A stretch of DNA of 64,000 bases from Diphasiastrum complanatum (GCA_029204225.1 CM055097.1:34598804-34662803); one strand, 5' to 3'; counted from the stretch's first letter, positions 20,929 to 33,339 are shown. Made by a program: numbers and translations. Notes: a model not told the origin generated them from the sequence alone.

Positions 20929-21943
20929 TGAAATAAAACATTGAATGCAAATATCAATCAGGCTCTGTAATGAAACGAAACAAAACGAAGCGAAACTAGA
21001 CAAAACAAAACGAAACGAAGCGAAACTTGAACAAGCTCTGATATTGACATTGCTGAAGCAAAATCAAATTAATTACAAACAAAATCAATTCGGATGGATT
21101 TCAGATATGATTGTTGGTCATTGCTTGCTATATCATTCCTACAATCCTCCAGAAAGTAGACAGACACTACTGATCTACATTATAGATTAATACAGCATTC
21201 AACAAGATTGAACCAATGTGTGGAATTGAATAAATAAGTAAATGAGATACACAAGCAATAGCAGAAAGTAATTCATTCAAGATCAGACAAAATTGAGAGT
21301 GATATGTGCGTAATAGCTACAGTATCATCTATTGATCCTCTTGATTTTGAGAGCTATATGACAGACCCACACAACGCATTGGCGTGAGAGAAAATAGTGT
21401 TATCTCACGAGTAGCGTCTCGCTTACTAGCGAACTTCTTGGATCTCTGTAGATCCTGCCTACAAAATTGTCTTGCTCACAGGCGGACTTCTATACTGTAT
21501 ATTTTCTATCTGCTACTGTATGTATTTTATACATCTAGTAATTGCATATATTCAGACTAGCATATCTGATCAGATAGACTAAACAATCTATAACTAATCA
21601 TGGATTACAAGAGTGGTGGGTTAGACATGTCCTAACGCACTTCCGCTAACGTCATCATATCATATCAGGGTTTTTATACTTCATGGTACTTGTATAATCT
21701 TTTCGATCTTTTGGAGCGTGAAGGTCAAAAAGTGTCGCGAACATTTTCATGTTGTTTCGAGTCGTGTGACTTTCGCGTCGTCTAACTTTCTCCTGTTGTA
21801 TCACAAACATTTTTTTTTGCGAATATTTCACGTTCGTGTCTTTTCGTCAAGATGTTCGCAAACATTTTTGCTTTGTGTCTTTTCATCAAACTGAGAGCTG
21901 AAAGCTAGCAAAGCTTTGGTAATAGAAACGTTTTGTTTCTTCA
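20929..21943 (-). repeat. 3' LTR of C2
   Basis: The low end aligns with the 5' LTR edge at 24421 over the first 20 bases. The high end is set at 21943 because the solo LTR of the same family (43242-44192) begins TGAAGAAACAAAAC on the minus strand, and the same start is found here, preceded by a purine-rich GAGAGGGAGC. Length is about 1015 bp. The plus-strand left part contains a run of short GAAACGAAACAAAACGAAGC-like repeats (20975-21030). Confidence 0.85.
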
Positions 21944-23819
21944 GCTCCCTCTCAAAGTGTAGTAGTTTGATGACTCCAAGACTGCTCCTCTGTTTCTCGA
22001 ACAGACCTTTGTGTAAGGCCTTTGTGAAAATGTTAGCCACCATCTCCTTTGTTCCAATGAAAATAGTCTACAGTATCTTCTTCCCGATCAGATCTCTTAT
22101 CAAGTGATACTTGATTGTGATGTGTTTCGTCCTTGAGTGAAACACATGATCCTTTGTTAGATGTATTGCAGATGTATTGTCCATCTTTGAAAATCAGAGG
22201 TTCATTCCTCGTTTCACCTAGTTCATCAAGGAATCGCTAAAGCCAAATCATTTCACTGGCCATTTTAGCTGCTGCAACGTACTCTACTTTGTAGGATGAC
22301 TGAGCCACAATGGTCTACTTCTTATTGACCCAGAGAATTGTTGCTCTTGACGCGATGGTGCATTTTCTTGAGACACTTTTGAAGTCATCCTTGAGAGATG
22401 CCCAGCTAGCATCACTATAGGAAAGCATCTGGAATCCTGCATCACGAGAATAACACAAACCAAAATCCTTCGTTAATTGAAGGTATTGCAAAATTCATTT
22501 CGTAATCTTCCAATGAGTTGAGCCTAGATTCGTATAGAAATGGCTCATCCTGAACATGGCATAAACAATGTCAGGATGTGTGTTATCTGCAAACTACATC
22601 AGTGATCCAATCAACTTCCTGTATGGTGGTGTATGCTGCATCAATTCTCTTTCTTTTTCAGCCTTCAAATAGTCTTCATTTGTCAGGACTGTTCTTGCAA
22701 GCATTGGAGTATTTGCTCCTTTGCAACTCAGCATCCCGAAATCTTCTAAGTTCTTCTAGGTATATCTGGACTGATGAAGGTACAATTTACTCTCCCCCAT
22801 AGTCCCTATCAATCTGTAAGCCAAGATAACATATGGCTTCTCCCAAGTTTGAAATCTTGAAATGTTTCGAGATGTCATACTTCACCTTAGCAATATCAAA
22901 GTGTTGTCCACATATACAGCTACAATGATGATCTTTCCATCTGTAATTCTTACATAAACATTGGAATAAGCTATTAGTGGCTTGAATCCTAAGAATTTCA
23001 GGGCTTGATCTTTCTTCTTATACCATTGTGGCGCTGATTGCTTCAGACCGTAGATGCTCCTATGCATTCTGCATGCATAAGTAGGAAGTCAGTTCGAAAT
23101 GTAGCCTGGAGGCTGATCCATGTAGACTTCTTCGTCTAGCTCGCCATGCAAGAACGCTATCTTTTCGTCGATGACATAAATCCTGAGACCATAAACAGCT
23201 GCATATGCAAACAATAAATGTAGGGATGAATGTTTCACGACAGGAGAGAAGTTCTTAACATAGCCAATACCATATCTCTGAGAAAACCCCTTCGCTACAA
23301 GTCTTACTTTATACTTAGAAATATCTCCATTCGGTCCATACTTCAGCCTGTATACCCACTTGTATTTTATAGTCTTTCGTTTATCTGATGGCTGCAACGT
23401 CCATATCTGATTCTTTCTCATGGATTCCATCTCTTCATTCATGGCTTGGATCTATTTTTCCTTCTCTTGACATTCAATTGCTTTCTCAAATGTTTGTGGT
23501 TCTCTACTGAATCCACAAAACTCTTCTGATGTAGAAGCTGAGTTGTCTCGCATAGATCTTGTTGGCGCTCTTCGTTCTCTTGTTGATCTTCTAGGAGATC
23601 CTTTTGGTACTGCAATGCTCTTGCGTTTATCTGATCTGCTAGGTCCGGAACCATTTCGGTTTATAGGTATTGTAGCAGTAGGCTGGCTTGCGAATCTTTC
23701 TTCGTCTGATTTGTCACTCGAATGAGGTACAATTCGAACATCTTCGTCTGAGTGTTCGTCCTCTGCTCCCTCTGTCAGAGTTGGTAAATCATAGTACTGT
23801 CTTCCAAGGACATCATAAC
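21944..23819 (-). pseudogene. C2 reverse transcriptase and RNase H
   Basis: The linker SPRRSTRERRAPTR (near 23580) precedes RT of the copia type: NQIWTLQPSDKRKTIKYKWVYRLKYG (about 23410-23330), KVRLVAKGFSQRYGIGY, FLHGELDEEVYMDQPPG, then MHRSIYGLKQSAPQWY at 23067. The catalytic box near 22900 reads YVDN instead of YVDD. RNase H follows with YSDASWA near 22410. The C-terminal VANIFTKAL block at 22040 closes pol just before the LTR. Several stops and shifts interrupt it. Confidence 0.9.
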
Positions 23820-24311
23820 TGACAGGATCATCATTGGCTCTCAACAGATAAGTAAGCTGCTTCTCTGTTGATACTGCATTTTCTGCTCCAGAATTGTGTA
23901 GTGAAAGGAATAGATCCTTCATCTTCCTAATAAAGGAAGTGGGGTCTTTACCATCCCACTGTAGGTTTGTCAACTGATCTTCAAGCAGCATGATCTGACT
24001 GCGTGATTTCATCTGAAATCTTGTGAGTAAAGTATCCCACATCTCTTTTGCTTTAGAGAGTGTAGCCAGGTCAAGAGTCAGGCTATCCTCGATGGATGAT
24101 GATAACATGACTACTGTCTTGTCATTCTTCTCCCTCCATTCAGTAGCTCCTTGCCTGTAGTTGTAGGCATCGCCTCGGTGCCATCTACCCAGAGAAATAA
24201 TCCTTCTCTCTTTAGTATCAACGAGGTCTTAACTCTCCATGCTAGGAAGTTAAATCCTGATGAGTTGAGGATTGTACAGATCTTCGATTGTATACTGCTT
24301 ATTGAAGCCAT
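23820..24311 (-). pseudogene. C2 gag with a frameshift
   Basis: The start is ATG at 24309-24311 (MASISSIQSKI). The N-terminal part contains FLAWRVKTSLIL. A one-base shift at about 24165 moves the frame to the stretch carrying KEMWDTLLTRFQMKSRSQ and LTNLQWDGKDPTSFIRKMKDL, normal copia gag blocks. At about 23820 the sequence leaves gag (LRANDDPVSYDVL) and enters the RT-proximal linker without zinc knuckle, protease or integrase. Confidence 0.85.
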
Positions 24312-24406
24312 TGCTGTGAATTGTGTTCTCACTTATTGATGGTTCTTTGTCTGAATGCTTAGCCTCCTAGATCTGATAGCTTTGCGTCTATGTCAGACTA
24401 TGACAA

Positions 24407-24419
24407 GGCTTTGATACCA
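24407..24419 (-). other. Primer binding site of C2
   Basis: The minus strand reads TGGTATCAAAGCC next to the LTR edge, an initiator tRNA-Met complement with one change from the C1 site. Confidence 0.85.
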
Positions 24420-24420
24420 C

Positions 24421-25256
24421 TGAAGTGAAAGATTGAATGCAAATATCAATCAGGCTCTATAATGAAACGAAATGAAATGAAACGAAACTAGATGAAATGA
24501 AATGAAATGAAGCGAAGCGAAGCGAAACTTGAACAAGCTTTGATATTGACAGTGCTCATGAAATGAAATCAAACTAATCGTGAACGAAATCAATTCGGAT
24601 GGATTTCAGATATGATTGTCGGTCACTGCCTGTTATATCATTCCTACAATCTTCTAGAAAGTAGACAGACATTGTTGATCTACATTATATATCAATACAA
24701 CATTCAACAAGATTGAACCAGTGTGAGAAATTGAGTAAACAAGTAAATGAGATACACAAGCAATAGTAGACAACAATTCATTCAAGATCAGACAAAATTG
24801 AGAGTGATATGTGTGTAATAGCTACAGTATCATCTATTGATCCTCTTGATTTTGAGCGTTGTATGAAAGACTCACACAGCGCATTGATGTGAGAGAAAAT
24901 AGAGTTCTCTCACGAGTAGTGTCTCGCTTACTAGCGGATTTCTTGGATCTCTGTAGATCTTGCTTACAAAATTGTCTCGCTCACATGCAAACTTCTATTC
25001 TGTATATTTTCTATCTGCTACTGTATGTATTTTATACATCTAGTAATTGCATACATTCAGAGTAGCATATCTGATTAGATAGACTAAACAATCTATAACT
25101 AATGATGGATTACGAGAGTGGTGCGTTAGGCATGTCCCAACGCTCTTTCGCTGATGTCATCATATCAGATCAGGGTTTTTGTACTTCATGGTACTTGTAT
25201 GATCGTCCTGATCTTTTGGAGCGTGAAGGTCAAAAAGTGTCGCTAAGATTTTCGAT
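24421..25256 (-). repeat. 5' LTR of C2, truncated
   Basis: Aligns with 20929-21750 at high identity, then stops at about 25256, where C3-like copia sequence begins. About 180 bp of the LTR, including its TG start, are missing. Confidence 0.85.
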
Positions 25257-25990
25257 GAGTACCTTCAACATAAGGATGATTGAAGTACTCTCTTTTTTTA
25301 AACAAAAACTTCTACTTAATGTTTTAGGTAATGACTCATATGATAATGATTCTTCCTCACTATCATTCACAATGACATCATTCAAAGTGCATCCTACTTT
25401 GGACTCTTCACATACTTCTCTTCTTCTTGACTTGTGACTATCTTCCTCACCAAGTCTCATGATAGAACCATTTGATTAGCTCTCTTTATGAAGACATGTG
25501 ACTCCGCTTGCTGCAAAAATAACTTTCTTGGACTCATCACAAAAAAAATGTAGAAGAACCATCTCCTTCATGCATGCACCTAGCAACATCATTTTCCATA
25601 TGATCAAAGAAATCATTAGCAACAACCTTTTTCAAGGAAGAACCTTGAACCAATACCATCAATCACACACTTACCACCATTGGCCATGTGTATCACTTTC
25701 TTGGCTCCATCATAAGTGACCAAAGAAGTAAAGAACTCCTTGTGACTAGTCATGTGTGAACTAGCTCTACTATCAATCCACCATGAATCTTTGTCACCTT
25801 CGCTTGATATTGGACTTGAAGAACACATCAAAAGATAATCACAACCACCTAGATCCTCATCATTAGTAGTAAAGTTGATTTGCTTGCTACCTTCATCTCT
25901 TTTCTTCTTCAAACATTCAATGCCTTCACTGATGAAATTTTTTAGGGTGACCAAAATATCTAAGGGAGGAAGAAAATGAGACACCTAGGT
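25257..25990 (-). pseudogene. Ty1/copia protease remnant (C3)
   Basis: On the minus strand a copia protease reads WWIDSRASSHMTSHKEFF near 25790-25740. The active-site triplet DSG is changed to DSR, a single G-to-A change. It is followed by HMANGGKCVIDGIGS. Upstream, a degraded knuckle (GHPKKFH) is seen near 25960. Downstream, an acidic stretch (25230-25620) with one frameshift and stop is unassigned. The right edge of the C2 LTR truncation is at the left edge of this fragment. Confidence 0.75.
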
Positions 25991-28339
25991 AGGTAAATGT
26001 GTTTGTGTTATGTAATTTGGACTGGTAAATAATCCTGTAAGAAAATCGCATAGCATCGGTTTATTGAATTCATTATTTTGAATATCTATAGGACCATGAG
26101 TTGACCCTATTTTCTTATGGGAAATTGTGACATGGAATGAGAATGACACTTGGTTCACATGTGTACTATAATGAGCCTTATTCCTAAGAGTTGGAACTCT
26201 CAGATGGCAGGAATTCGGGAATGATAGTACCAACTAGATGGGTTGTTTATGTAATGGTAAAACCATGTATAGATTCTTGTTAAATCACAATTGATCCATT
26301 AGAAACAATTATGGGGGTACTCTAGTACTTGGTGGAATAGATATGTGCATATCTGGTAGAGGAAATCCAGACGGAGTTTTTGACGTCTTTGGATTATTGG
26401 ATAATGGGGTTAAAGATCTTCTTGAAGATCAGATCCTCTATTTGGTTATAGGATGGTCAGATAATCTTTTTTATTTTTTGAAAAGCAGATCTAAAAGCAA
26501 AGAACTTTCTTGGATAGAAAACTGATGGTATGGGACATCAGTGATTTCAAAGAGAAATTCTTGTGATAGAGAGGATGAAACTCTACCAATTTGGCATTTG
26601 AGCATCCTCATGTGCTTGCCTTCTATTTTCTAATGCTATTTGTGAATGATGTATTTGTTTTTAATCTCTTTCCCTTGTTTTTGTGGTTGATCTTTCTTAA
26701 TGGTTTTCCATTAGAGGAGGATTTAAAGCACATGAGCTAACTTTCCTCACTCTCTTTCTCTCTCCCTTTTCTCTAAAAATATGGAATTTTTGTGTGGATA
26801 GAGTTAGGAGGAGGGGTTAAAGTAGTGGTAGTTTAGGAAACAACTAGATTTAAGTTAGACATCTATCCCTGTGTTCTAACCCTTTTGACAGGTGCAAGAC
26901 TACTCACCAACCATTGCTACACCCTACAGTGGCATCATTTTCGAGGATAGTTGCTACTAACTAGTTTAGTTGTTCTTTAGTTACTCTTAGTCAATTCTAG
27001 TGTGTTAAAAATGATTTTGGGGTAGTCTAGAGTGGATTTTTTTTATTTTTGGTTGTTGATGATGAGCTGGTGGAGCATTCGTATTGCGCACTGGGGGGAT
27101 TTCATGGTGTCAATATTCATGATAGCCTCTTAGTCAATGATTTACTATTTGCTCATTGGAGTTGTAGTTTACACTTCTAATATGGTTTGTTTTTGTTAGG
27201 TACTAGATGCAGAGGAAGATGATAACACTTCTCGAACAAATCTCTCAAAAGAAAAACACAGAAGTTGGTTAGCCGGAGGAGGGTGCCAAAAAATTTCATT
27301 GTACGATGCTTGCATCACTGACATGACAAACATGTTGTTATAAAGTGCAAAATAGCATGCCAATTTATGGGAAGACACATAGATTGAAGCTCAATTAGAA
27401 AGAGTGTTGGACTGCGTGTTGTGGCCAACACCTACAACAACACAGTCAATGGCACTCCCATGCATCATCAAAGTTCTTGCTTAGAAGGTGACAGAGAAAC
27501 AGTTTGACAGAAGAGAAGGCCACCAAATGTGGTTGAATTGGACCAAGATGGGAGACACCATCCAGAATACACATACATAAACATCGATCGACGTGAAAGA
27601 GGAAGACCAAAAAAATAAAATTTTGAGTATGCTATTGTCCTAGCTCTACTTGTTGCCAATGACCATGTAGTTGTTTGTAGATTCTATTAGCTACAATGTT
27701 TGTTGATTCTGCCACCTACTATTAGCAGAATCTGATTGCTATATTCTTGGTTCTTAATCACTTTGCAGTATGGTGGTATGTGTCTCGCCTTTCAGTTCGA
27801 CACATCTACGGCCTAATCTCAATGCTTGACTGACAATGGAATATGATCTATCAAGACTCAAATATCTATGGTCTATAGTCTGTTTCATATCTTCTCTTGG
27901 TTTCTTACAGAATGTAGATTATTATTTATGCAATCTAAACAAGAAACATTAAACAAGATTGAATCTACTCCTACTGAAATCACCAGATCAACAAAACAAC
28001 ATCTAAGCAAGAACTGCAAGATCCTACAAAGTGTTTATTACAAGTATCACTCAACATTTGTAATAAAAACTTCTCAGGGAGTCAAGCACAAAGCAACATC
28101 AAATCTGAATGATTATGATCTACCACTAAGCCATGCACATCTACCTAATGTTAATCACAAAACCAAACCTAAAAGAAAGAAGAATCAACAAACACATTCA
28201 TACACAAGTACCCAAACTGAATGCATGAAGATGGAGCATAGAAGGAAATGCAAATGGTAGGATCTTCAATTAACAAAGCAACAACATCTCCTTACAAATC
28301 ATATGCTCTGAAAACTCGTGGAGGAGGCTCCTCTATATA
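25991..28339. other. No recognisable gene
   Basis: About 2.3 kb without an ORF I can assign. A coding-like but unassignable stretch begins near 27199 on the plus strand after a pyrimidine-rich TTTTTGTTAG. I could not connect it to any gene. The ORF at 27868-28260 is Thr/Lys-rich and looks like translated non-coding DNA. Confidence 0.45.
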
Positions 28340-29335
28340 CTCACGAGTGGGGTGAACCCCATTTAGGCATTATGGCTTCATGTCCATACACCATTTGAAA
28401 TGGAGCTTGTCCAATACTCACTTTGATTGTTGTTCTAAAAGCCCATAAACCTGCATGAAGTTTGAATTCCCAATCCGATCGCAAAGCTTTAACCATCTTC
28501 GTAATAATTCGGCAAAGAATCTTATTCGGTGATTCTGCTTGTCCATTGCAGCATGGGTAATAGGGTGTATTCTTCCTATGGACAACCAGATAAGAGGATA
28601 ACAGGTGAGTGATAGTCTCATTTAGAAAATGTGTTATTATATGTGATCACTCATGAGTTCTAGGGGGCACCCAAAATGTACTAAGATGTTCTCATGCAAG
28701 AATTTAGCAGTGGAGTTGGTGTCAGCTTTCCTCATTGATTTGGCTTCTACCCATTTAGTCAAGTAGTCGGTGGTTGCAGTGATATATTGAGCTAGGGGCC
28801 ACGGGTAGCAAGACGAATAGGGCCGACATAGTCAATGTCCCATTTCTCAAATGACATCTTAGCCAAAATAGATTGTAACATCATTCTATTCTTTTTCTAG
28901 GTCTAACCGAAACGTTGGCACACGTCACACTTTTTTACCTGATAGTGAATATCCTTGAACATTGTGGGCCACCACAGGCCATGTTGTAGCACTTTCTTAT
29001 TGGTAGCTTCGGCAGCGAAATGCCCTCTCCCTATTTCTTCGTGGGCGATACTTACTACTTGGGACACGTCGTGTGATAGGATGCAGTGGCGTATGATTCC
29101 ATCGTTACATATGCGATAAAGTTGTCCTACTATCAATGTGAAAGGGGCAGATTTGATGATCTCAACCTGCATCATTCTATCTTGTTCATCTCAAGGGGAG
29201 GACGTTGCGACATAAGATATCCAACGATGTCGGCAGCCCACTTAGGGACGATATCGACGTGGAATATGCGTCAGGAAATTCATCATCAACCCCTCTACTC
29301 TCCGAAACATTGCGGATCTGTGAGAGGTGATCGGC
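28340..29335 (-). pseudogene. Gypsy integrase remnant (G5)
   Basis: On the minus strand, from about 29335: LADHLSQIRN (RNase H/integrase joint), the zinc region AHEEIGRGHFAAEAT then CDVCQR at 29040-28910, and later a core block TPYYPCCNGQAESPNKIL near 28570-28520 with WAFRTT and MVYGHEA. The middle of the core is missing or unreadable. The wording (EEIGRGHF) differs from the G0/G1 family (DGMGGGHF), so this is another gypsy family. It may belong with the gag at 31330-32739. Confidence 0.85.
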
Positions 29336-30117
29336 CAGCAACCTAAGAGTCCCTGCGAGAGTTCCAAAAATTCAAAAAGCGTCACGTCCAGCCAAAACTC
29401 TTGCAGACCCCAAAATTTTGAGTTTCTATTGCAACTAACCTTCGGCACTCCTACTGAAGCTTTCTCATAATGAGTTTAGCTTACAGACCAGTTTGCGAGA
29501 GTTTATCTTGCTTCAGTAAACTATGAGAGAGCTCTCAAGTTTTTTGAGTGAAAATACAATGAAAATTGAAAATTTTTAGAATCTATGAACTCTCACATAA
29601 GTAACCTTCACAAACTAGTCCATTGAGTTCATAAGGTGTTTTTTTTATTTAAGGCCAAGACTGCAAGAGTTAATATAAAGAATTGATAAATTTGCATGCC
29701 AAAAAGTGATAAAAACTTACTCGAACATCAATAACTTCCGCATATGTGAGAGTTAACCTTTGTCTTCTTTTAAAAAAAGAAGATTCATCCTAGAGAGTTA
29801 AATGGACAAGAGAGTTATCCAAGTGGATCTCAAGATATTTGGTTTTTTTACTGTAAAACAACACAAAGGACCTTCGCAAGGCCAACCCTCGCTAGAATAA
29901 CCTTCAAAATTATAATCAGTAGGTAGATTTGTCTTAGATCCATCTACAAAGAAAAGTTTAGACCAATCTGAACAAGGATCAGTAAATTATCAAGGAAAAA
30001 CTGTGAAAAATGGCTAAATTCACACTAATAGTCAGCTAAAACTGATCAGATCCCATCAAATCTAGATTGCATTCCTCACATACATCAAGATCTAGTAACC
30101 CTGGACTTCTTTGACGA
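29336..30117 (+). other. Gypsy leader-like DNA with CTTCGC motifs (G3)
   Basis: Non-coding, directly before a gag-like start at 30118. AACCTTCG-type motifs recur (about 29439, 29602, 29869, 29900), as in the leader of G2 and the spacer of G1. No LTR or primer site is visible, so the element is truncated on this side. Confidence 0.5.
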
Positions 30118-31319
30118 ATGAATCTGAGATCAGGTCAATTTGTACCCAGAAGAATCGGCAACCAAGCACCAAACTTATCCATAGTTGCAGCCACACCAAT
30201 CGAGTTTGAAGTAGAACCAACTGAGATGGACCCAATGGATGTCGTACTCTTGCAAGAAATCTGGAGGGGATCTCACCTCGAGATGCTAAAATATGATGGT
30301 CGATAGACCCCATTAGATTCCTCAAGGTCTATGAACAAGCGTGTGAGATTTATGGTGAACAAACACCTGAGGAGAATTTGAAGTTGTTCTCCATGTCCTT
30401 AGTTGTTGCAGCACAAGATTGGTTTTTCAAACAATTGGTCGAAGAGAAAGCCACCTAGGAAGGAGTTAAAACGGCCTTCGTCATTGCTTTAAACCAAGGA
30501 AGATCATGAAAGACTCATTTCTCCTATTGAGTAAGATCAAGATGGGTAAGCGAGAAAAAGTCCGGGATTTAAATGGGTCAAGCATTTATGATCCGAATCA
30601 CACCCTCAGAAGGTTCCTTTCCAAATGGTAGAACCTGAGGTTCCTCAAACAAAATTGCTCACAAGTATACTATCCAGCCAACACGTGCTCATTGAAGGGA
30701 TACACCCTGGACACACCAATTATTTACGGAGAGAATATGATCAATGTTGCATGGATGGCAGCGGAACCTATTCTTGAAATAGTTGAAGATGATCTGGTAC
30801 CTTGGCAACAATCATTTTCATATAATGAAGAAGCCGAACTGACCAACAAGAAAATCCTGCAATACATAGATTCCAACCGATACAACATGAGAAAAATACC
30901 AGTTCAGCCTCCACAAAAATCTCTACTAGCAAAAGTTTCCAAGGTTGAACCACCCAAGCCACCTACTTCGAGAAGAAGAATCAGCACTACAATCAGCGCG
31001 ATGAATGTCAGACCAGTTTTCCATAATGACAATACAGTTGCAGCTAGTCCTGAAGATAAAAAAAGAAAATTTTAGACTTCTTGAAGTCAATATGGCTTGA
31101 ACAAGGTTCAGCATCATCATCTTGATGACTTGAATGAAAGAAAGCCCGCAGCTCACTAGTCGTGCTAAGGTTAACATGTTGAAAGAGAAATTTGGCCGAG
31201 CACTAGTTCACAAGAGCCTAAAGGCTTCAAAAACCTATACCTTGGACGATGTTGTGATCATGCTGCCAAAAGCACAACAAGAATCTGACAAGGAACATGA
31301 TGATAAGAAACAAGCATGA
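30118..31319 (+). pseudogene. Gypsy gag to protease-linker remnant (G3)
   Basis: Starts with MNLRSGQFVPRR at 30118. A shifted frame carries a gag block FLKVYEQACEIYGEQTPEEN and AAQDWFFKQLVEEKAT (about 30315-30460). A second readable piece (30692-31075) has LDTPIIYGENMINVAWMAAEP, matching the G1 protein at about residues 279-300. The third piece (31134-31319) contains YTLDDVVIMLPKAQ, matching G1 and G2. Zinc knuckles and protease core are deleted. It belongs to a family related to G1/G2. Confidence 0.8.
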
Positions 31320-31329
31320 GTTGTCAGTT

Positions 31330-32739
31330 TGATACTGGTGATTGCTAGATGATGGAATTGATGTATCAGGATGATATGATTGATCATAGGAGTTTTCTAC
31401 TAGGTGTGTGTGTGCAGACTCTCGAGGATGTCTATTTTTTTGTGCTCCTAGATCCTATTGTCCTCGTGGTGGTGGTCCTAACAGTGCCAATTGTTGTTGA
31501 GGTTGATGTCTAGGTGGTATGGGCAACTCCTGTATATGGATCTGGTTGTTTCGTGGTGGATAGGATGTGTGTTGTTGTTGTGAAACGAATGGTTGTCAAG
31601 GAGGTTGATAATGTCCTTTTGACTGGTTGTGAGGCTGATTCCTCGAGTTATAATAGCAATAAAGGAAGGTATGCCCCATAAAGTCACAAATTTCACATTT
31701 GATCAAGGAGGTATTTGGGACCGGTTGGTATGAAGGGCACTCATTGCCAGTGTGTGTACCTCAACAGTGAGGGCACCATGTGTTCTCTCGTCTATGATGG
31801 ATTTGGCCAGTGGGTACTGACCTGGCATCGAACTTTGGATAGACTTAAGAGTGTTTTCTCCATCTGTTGTTGGTGTTGCTGATTAAACAACTCCATCTAT
31901 GTTTTCCATAACTATTCTCATGTGTCATCGTTTGGTCTAGCTTCTTGGAAAACACGATGTGCTCTCCATTCTCGTGGTTCCTCAACATCTGAGCCCTCGT
32001 CTTCTTCTCGAATGGCAGCAGACATGGCTTTTTTCAATGATGTATATTCATCATTGGAACGAAGTTCATGTCTGATCCATCGGGGAAGTCCAACGAGGAA
32101 CCAAATGATGAGCATGGACTCGGTAGGTTGCTCTTGTACCTGACTTTTTAATCATTTAAATCGTTTGATATAGTCACGTACTTTTTTGTCTTTTGTCATT
32201 TTGATATTACTTAGTTTGACAAAAGGACTTTCGATCAAGCGAAAAGGCTTGAATCGTTTGATAAATGCCTCTTTCAAGAGTAACCAGTCATGTTTATCTT
32301 CATGATCAAGGTTAAAAAACCACTCTCGTGCTCGATCAATCATGGTCATCGAGAAGAGCTGTACCATGGCCTCTGGTGCTGTCTCGTCGTAGACGTCACA
32401 GGCGTTCTCAAAGACTTGGAGAAGTTGCTGAGGATCAGTGTTACCATCATACTTAGGTAAGTCTAGCTTTGGGGTCCTTTTTTCAGTATGTGGAACATTA
32501 TTTGCGAAAGCTCCGTTTAAGTGAGCTCGTGCATGGGATGATTCGGCAGCATGGAATTGTGGTCATTCGTAAGGAGCTTCATAACGTGTAGGTTCCCATC
32601 TGTCGAATGGGTTTGTGGATGGCTCTTGGACTTGAGATTTCATCTTTGAGTACCTGCTAAATCGAGCCTATTCGGTAGATGGTGAGACCATCTCTGGTGA
32701 ATAGTCCTCTGTAGTATTCGGATCATTAGGGCGATCCAT
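31330..32739 (-). pseudogene. Gypsy gag polyprotein remnant (G4)
   Basis: The start is ATG at 32737-32739 (MDRPNDPNTTEDY). The capsid block LPKYDGNTDPQQLLQVFENACDVY is near 32470-32400, followed by DRAREWFFNLDHEDKHDWLLLKEAFIKRF and a LVGLPRWIRHELRSNDEY block. A CX2CX4HX4C knuckle (CEICDFMGHTFLYC) lies near 31700, with a poorer one before it. Four or more in-frame stops (TAG near 32670, TGA near 32560 and others) break it. The related G2 gag shares the LPKRIRREL block. Upstream is the minisatellite-bearing leader. Confidence 0.85.
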
Positions 32740-32934
32740 GACAGCTCGTAGAGTGTCGTAGGATGGTGGAAATAAACTCGTGCACTCTAGGTACGGTGGA
32801 TACGGATGTCAGAATGTGGGTGTTGCGGTCTGTTACCGGTTGATTTCGGTTTGGGATGGTTGATGGAGGTTGTTTGAAGACCGTAAATTGTAATAGTATG
32901 GTCTACTGTAGTTTGTGACGGTTAAGGACGGATG

Positions 32935-33331
32935 TGCATCAGTCGAAACTTGAGTGAGGTTCCGGCTCCGGTTGAAATTTGACAGGGTTTCGGCTCCGGT
33001 TGAGATTGGAAGTAGGCCGTCGGTTGAGAGGGGACTGTGTCCTCTGGTTGAGATTCAAGAGCAGTGTTCCGGTTGAGATTTGAGCAGAGTGCTCCGGTTG
33101 AGATTTGAGAAGGGTGCTCCGGTCGAGATCTGAGTAGAGTGTTTTGGTCGAGATCTGAGTAGAGTGCTTCGGTCGAGATTGGACTGAACACTCCGGTTGA
33201 GATGTGATGGCAGTGCTCCGGTCGAGTTTTTATTGAGCACTCCAGTTGAGATGCGAGTGAAATGTTCTGGTTGAGAATTAATGGCAGTGCTCTGGTTGAG
33301 AATTGATGGCAGTGCTCTGGTTGAGAATTGA
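32935..33331. repeat. 25-bp minisatellite in a gypsy leader, about 14 copies
   Basis: Units read GTGCTCCGGTTGAGATTTGA plus a variable five-base tail such as GAAGG or GTAGA. The CCGGTTGAGAT core is the most constant part. The array lies between the G4 gag start and the LTR-like segment at 33340-34060. Antisense ORFs through it (32922-33191, 33055-33351) are periodic translations of the repeat. Confidence 0.85.
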
Positions 33332-33339
33332 TGGTTGCT

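Larger units (their letters stand above)
20929..25256 (-). mobile_element. Ty1/copia element C2 lacking protease and integrase
   Basis: A minus-strand element with a complete 3' LTR (20929-21943), gag, RT and RNase H, a primer site and a truncated 5' LTR (24421-25256). Between gag and RT the protease and integrase are missing: gag runs straight into the Pro/Ser/Arg linker that normally precedes RT. RT has lost its catalytic pair and the frame is broken in several places. It could only ever move with help from another element, and its outer 5' end is lost. Confidence 0.9.

Noticed and set aside
32935-33331. Regularly spaced short repeats that could suggest a CRISPR-like array
   Set aside because: The units are contiguous 25-bp monomers without unique spacers, in a plant gypsy leader, with no cas genes.
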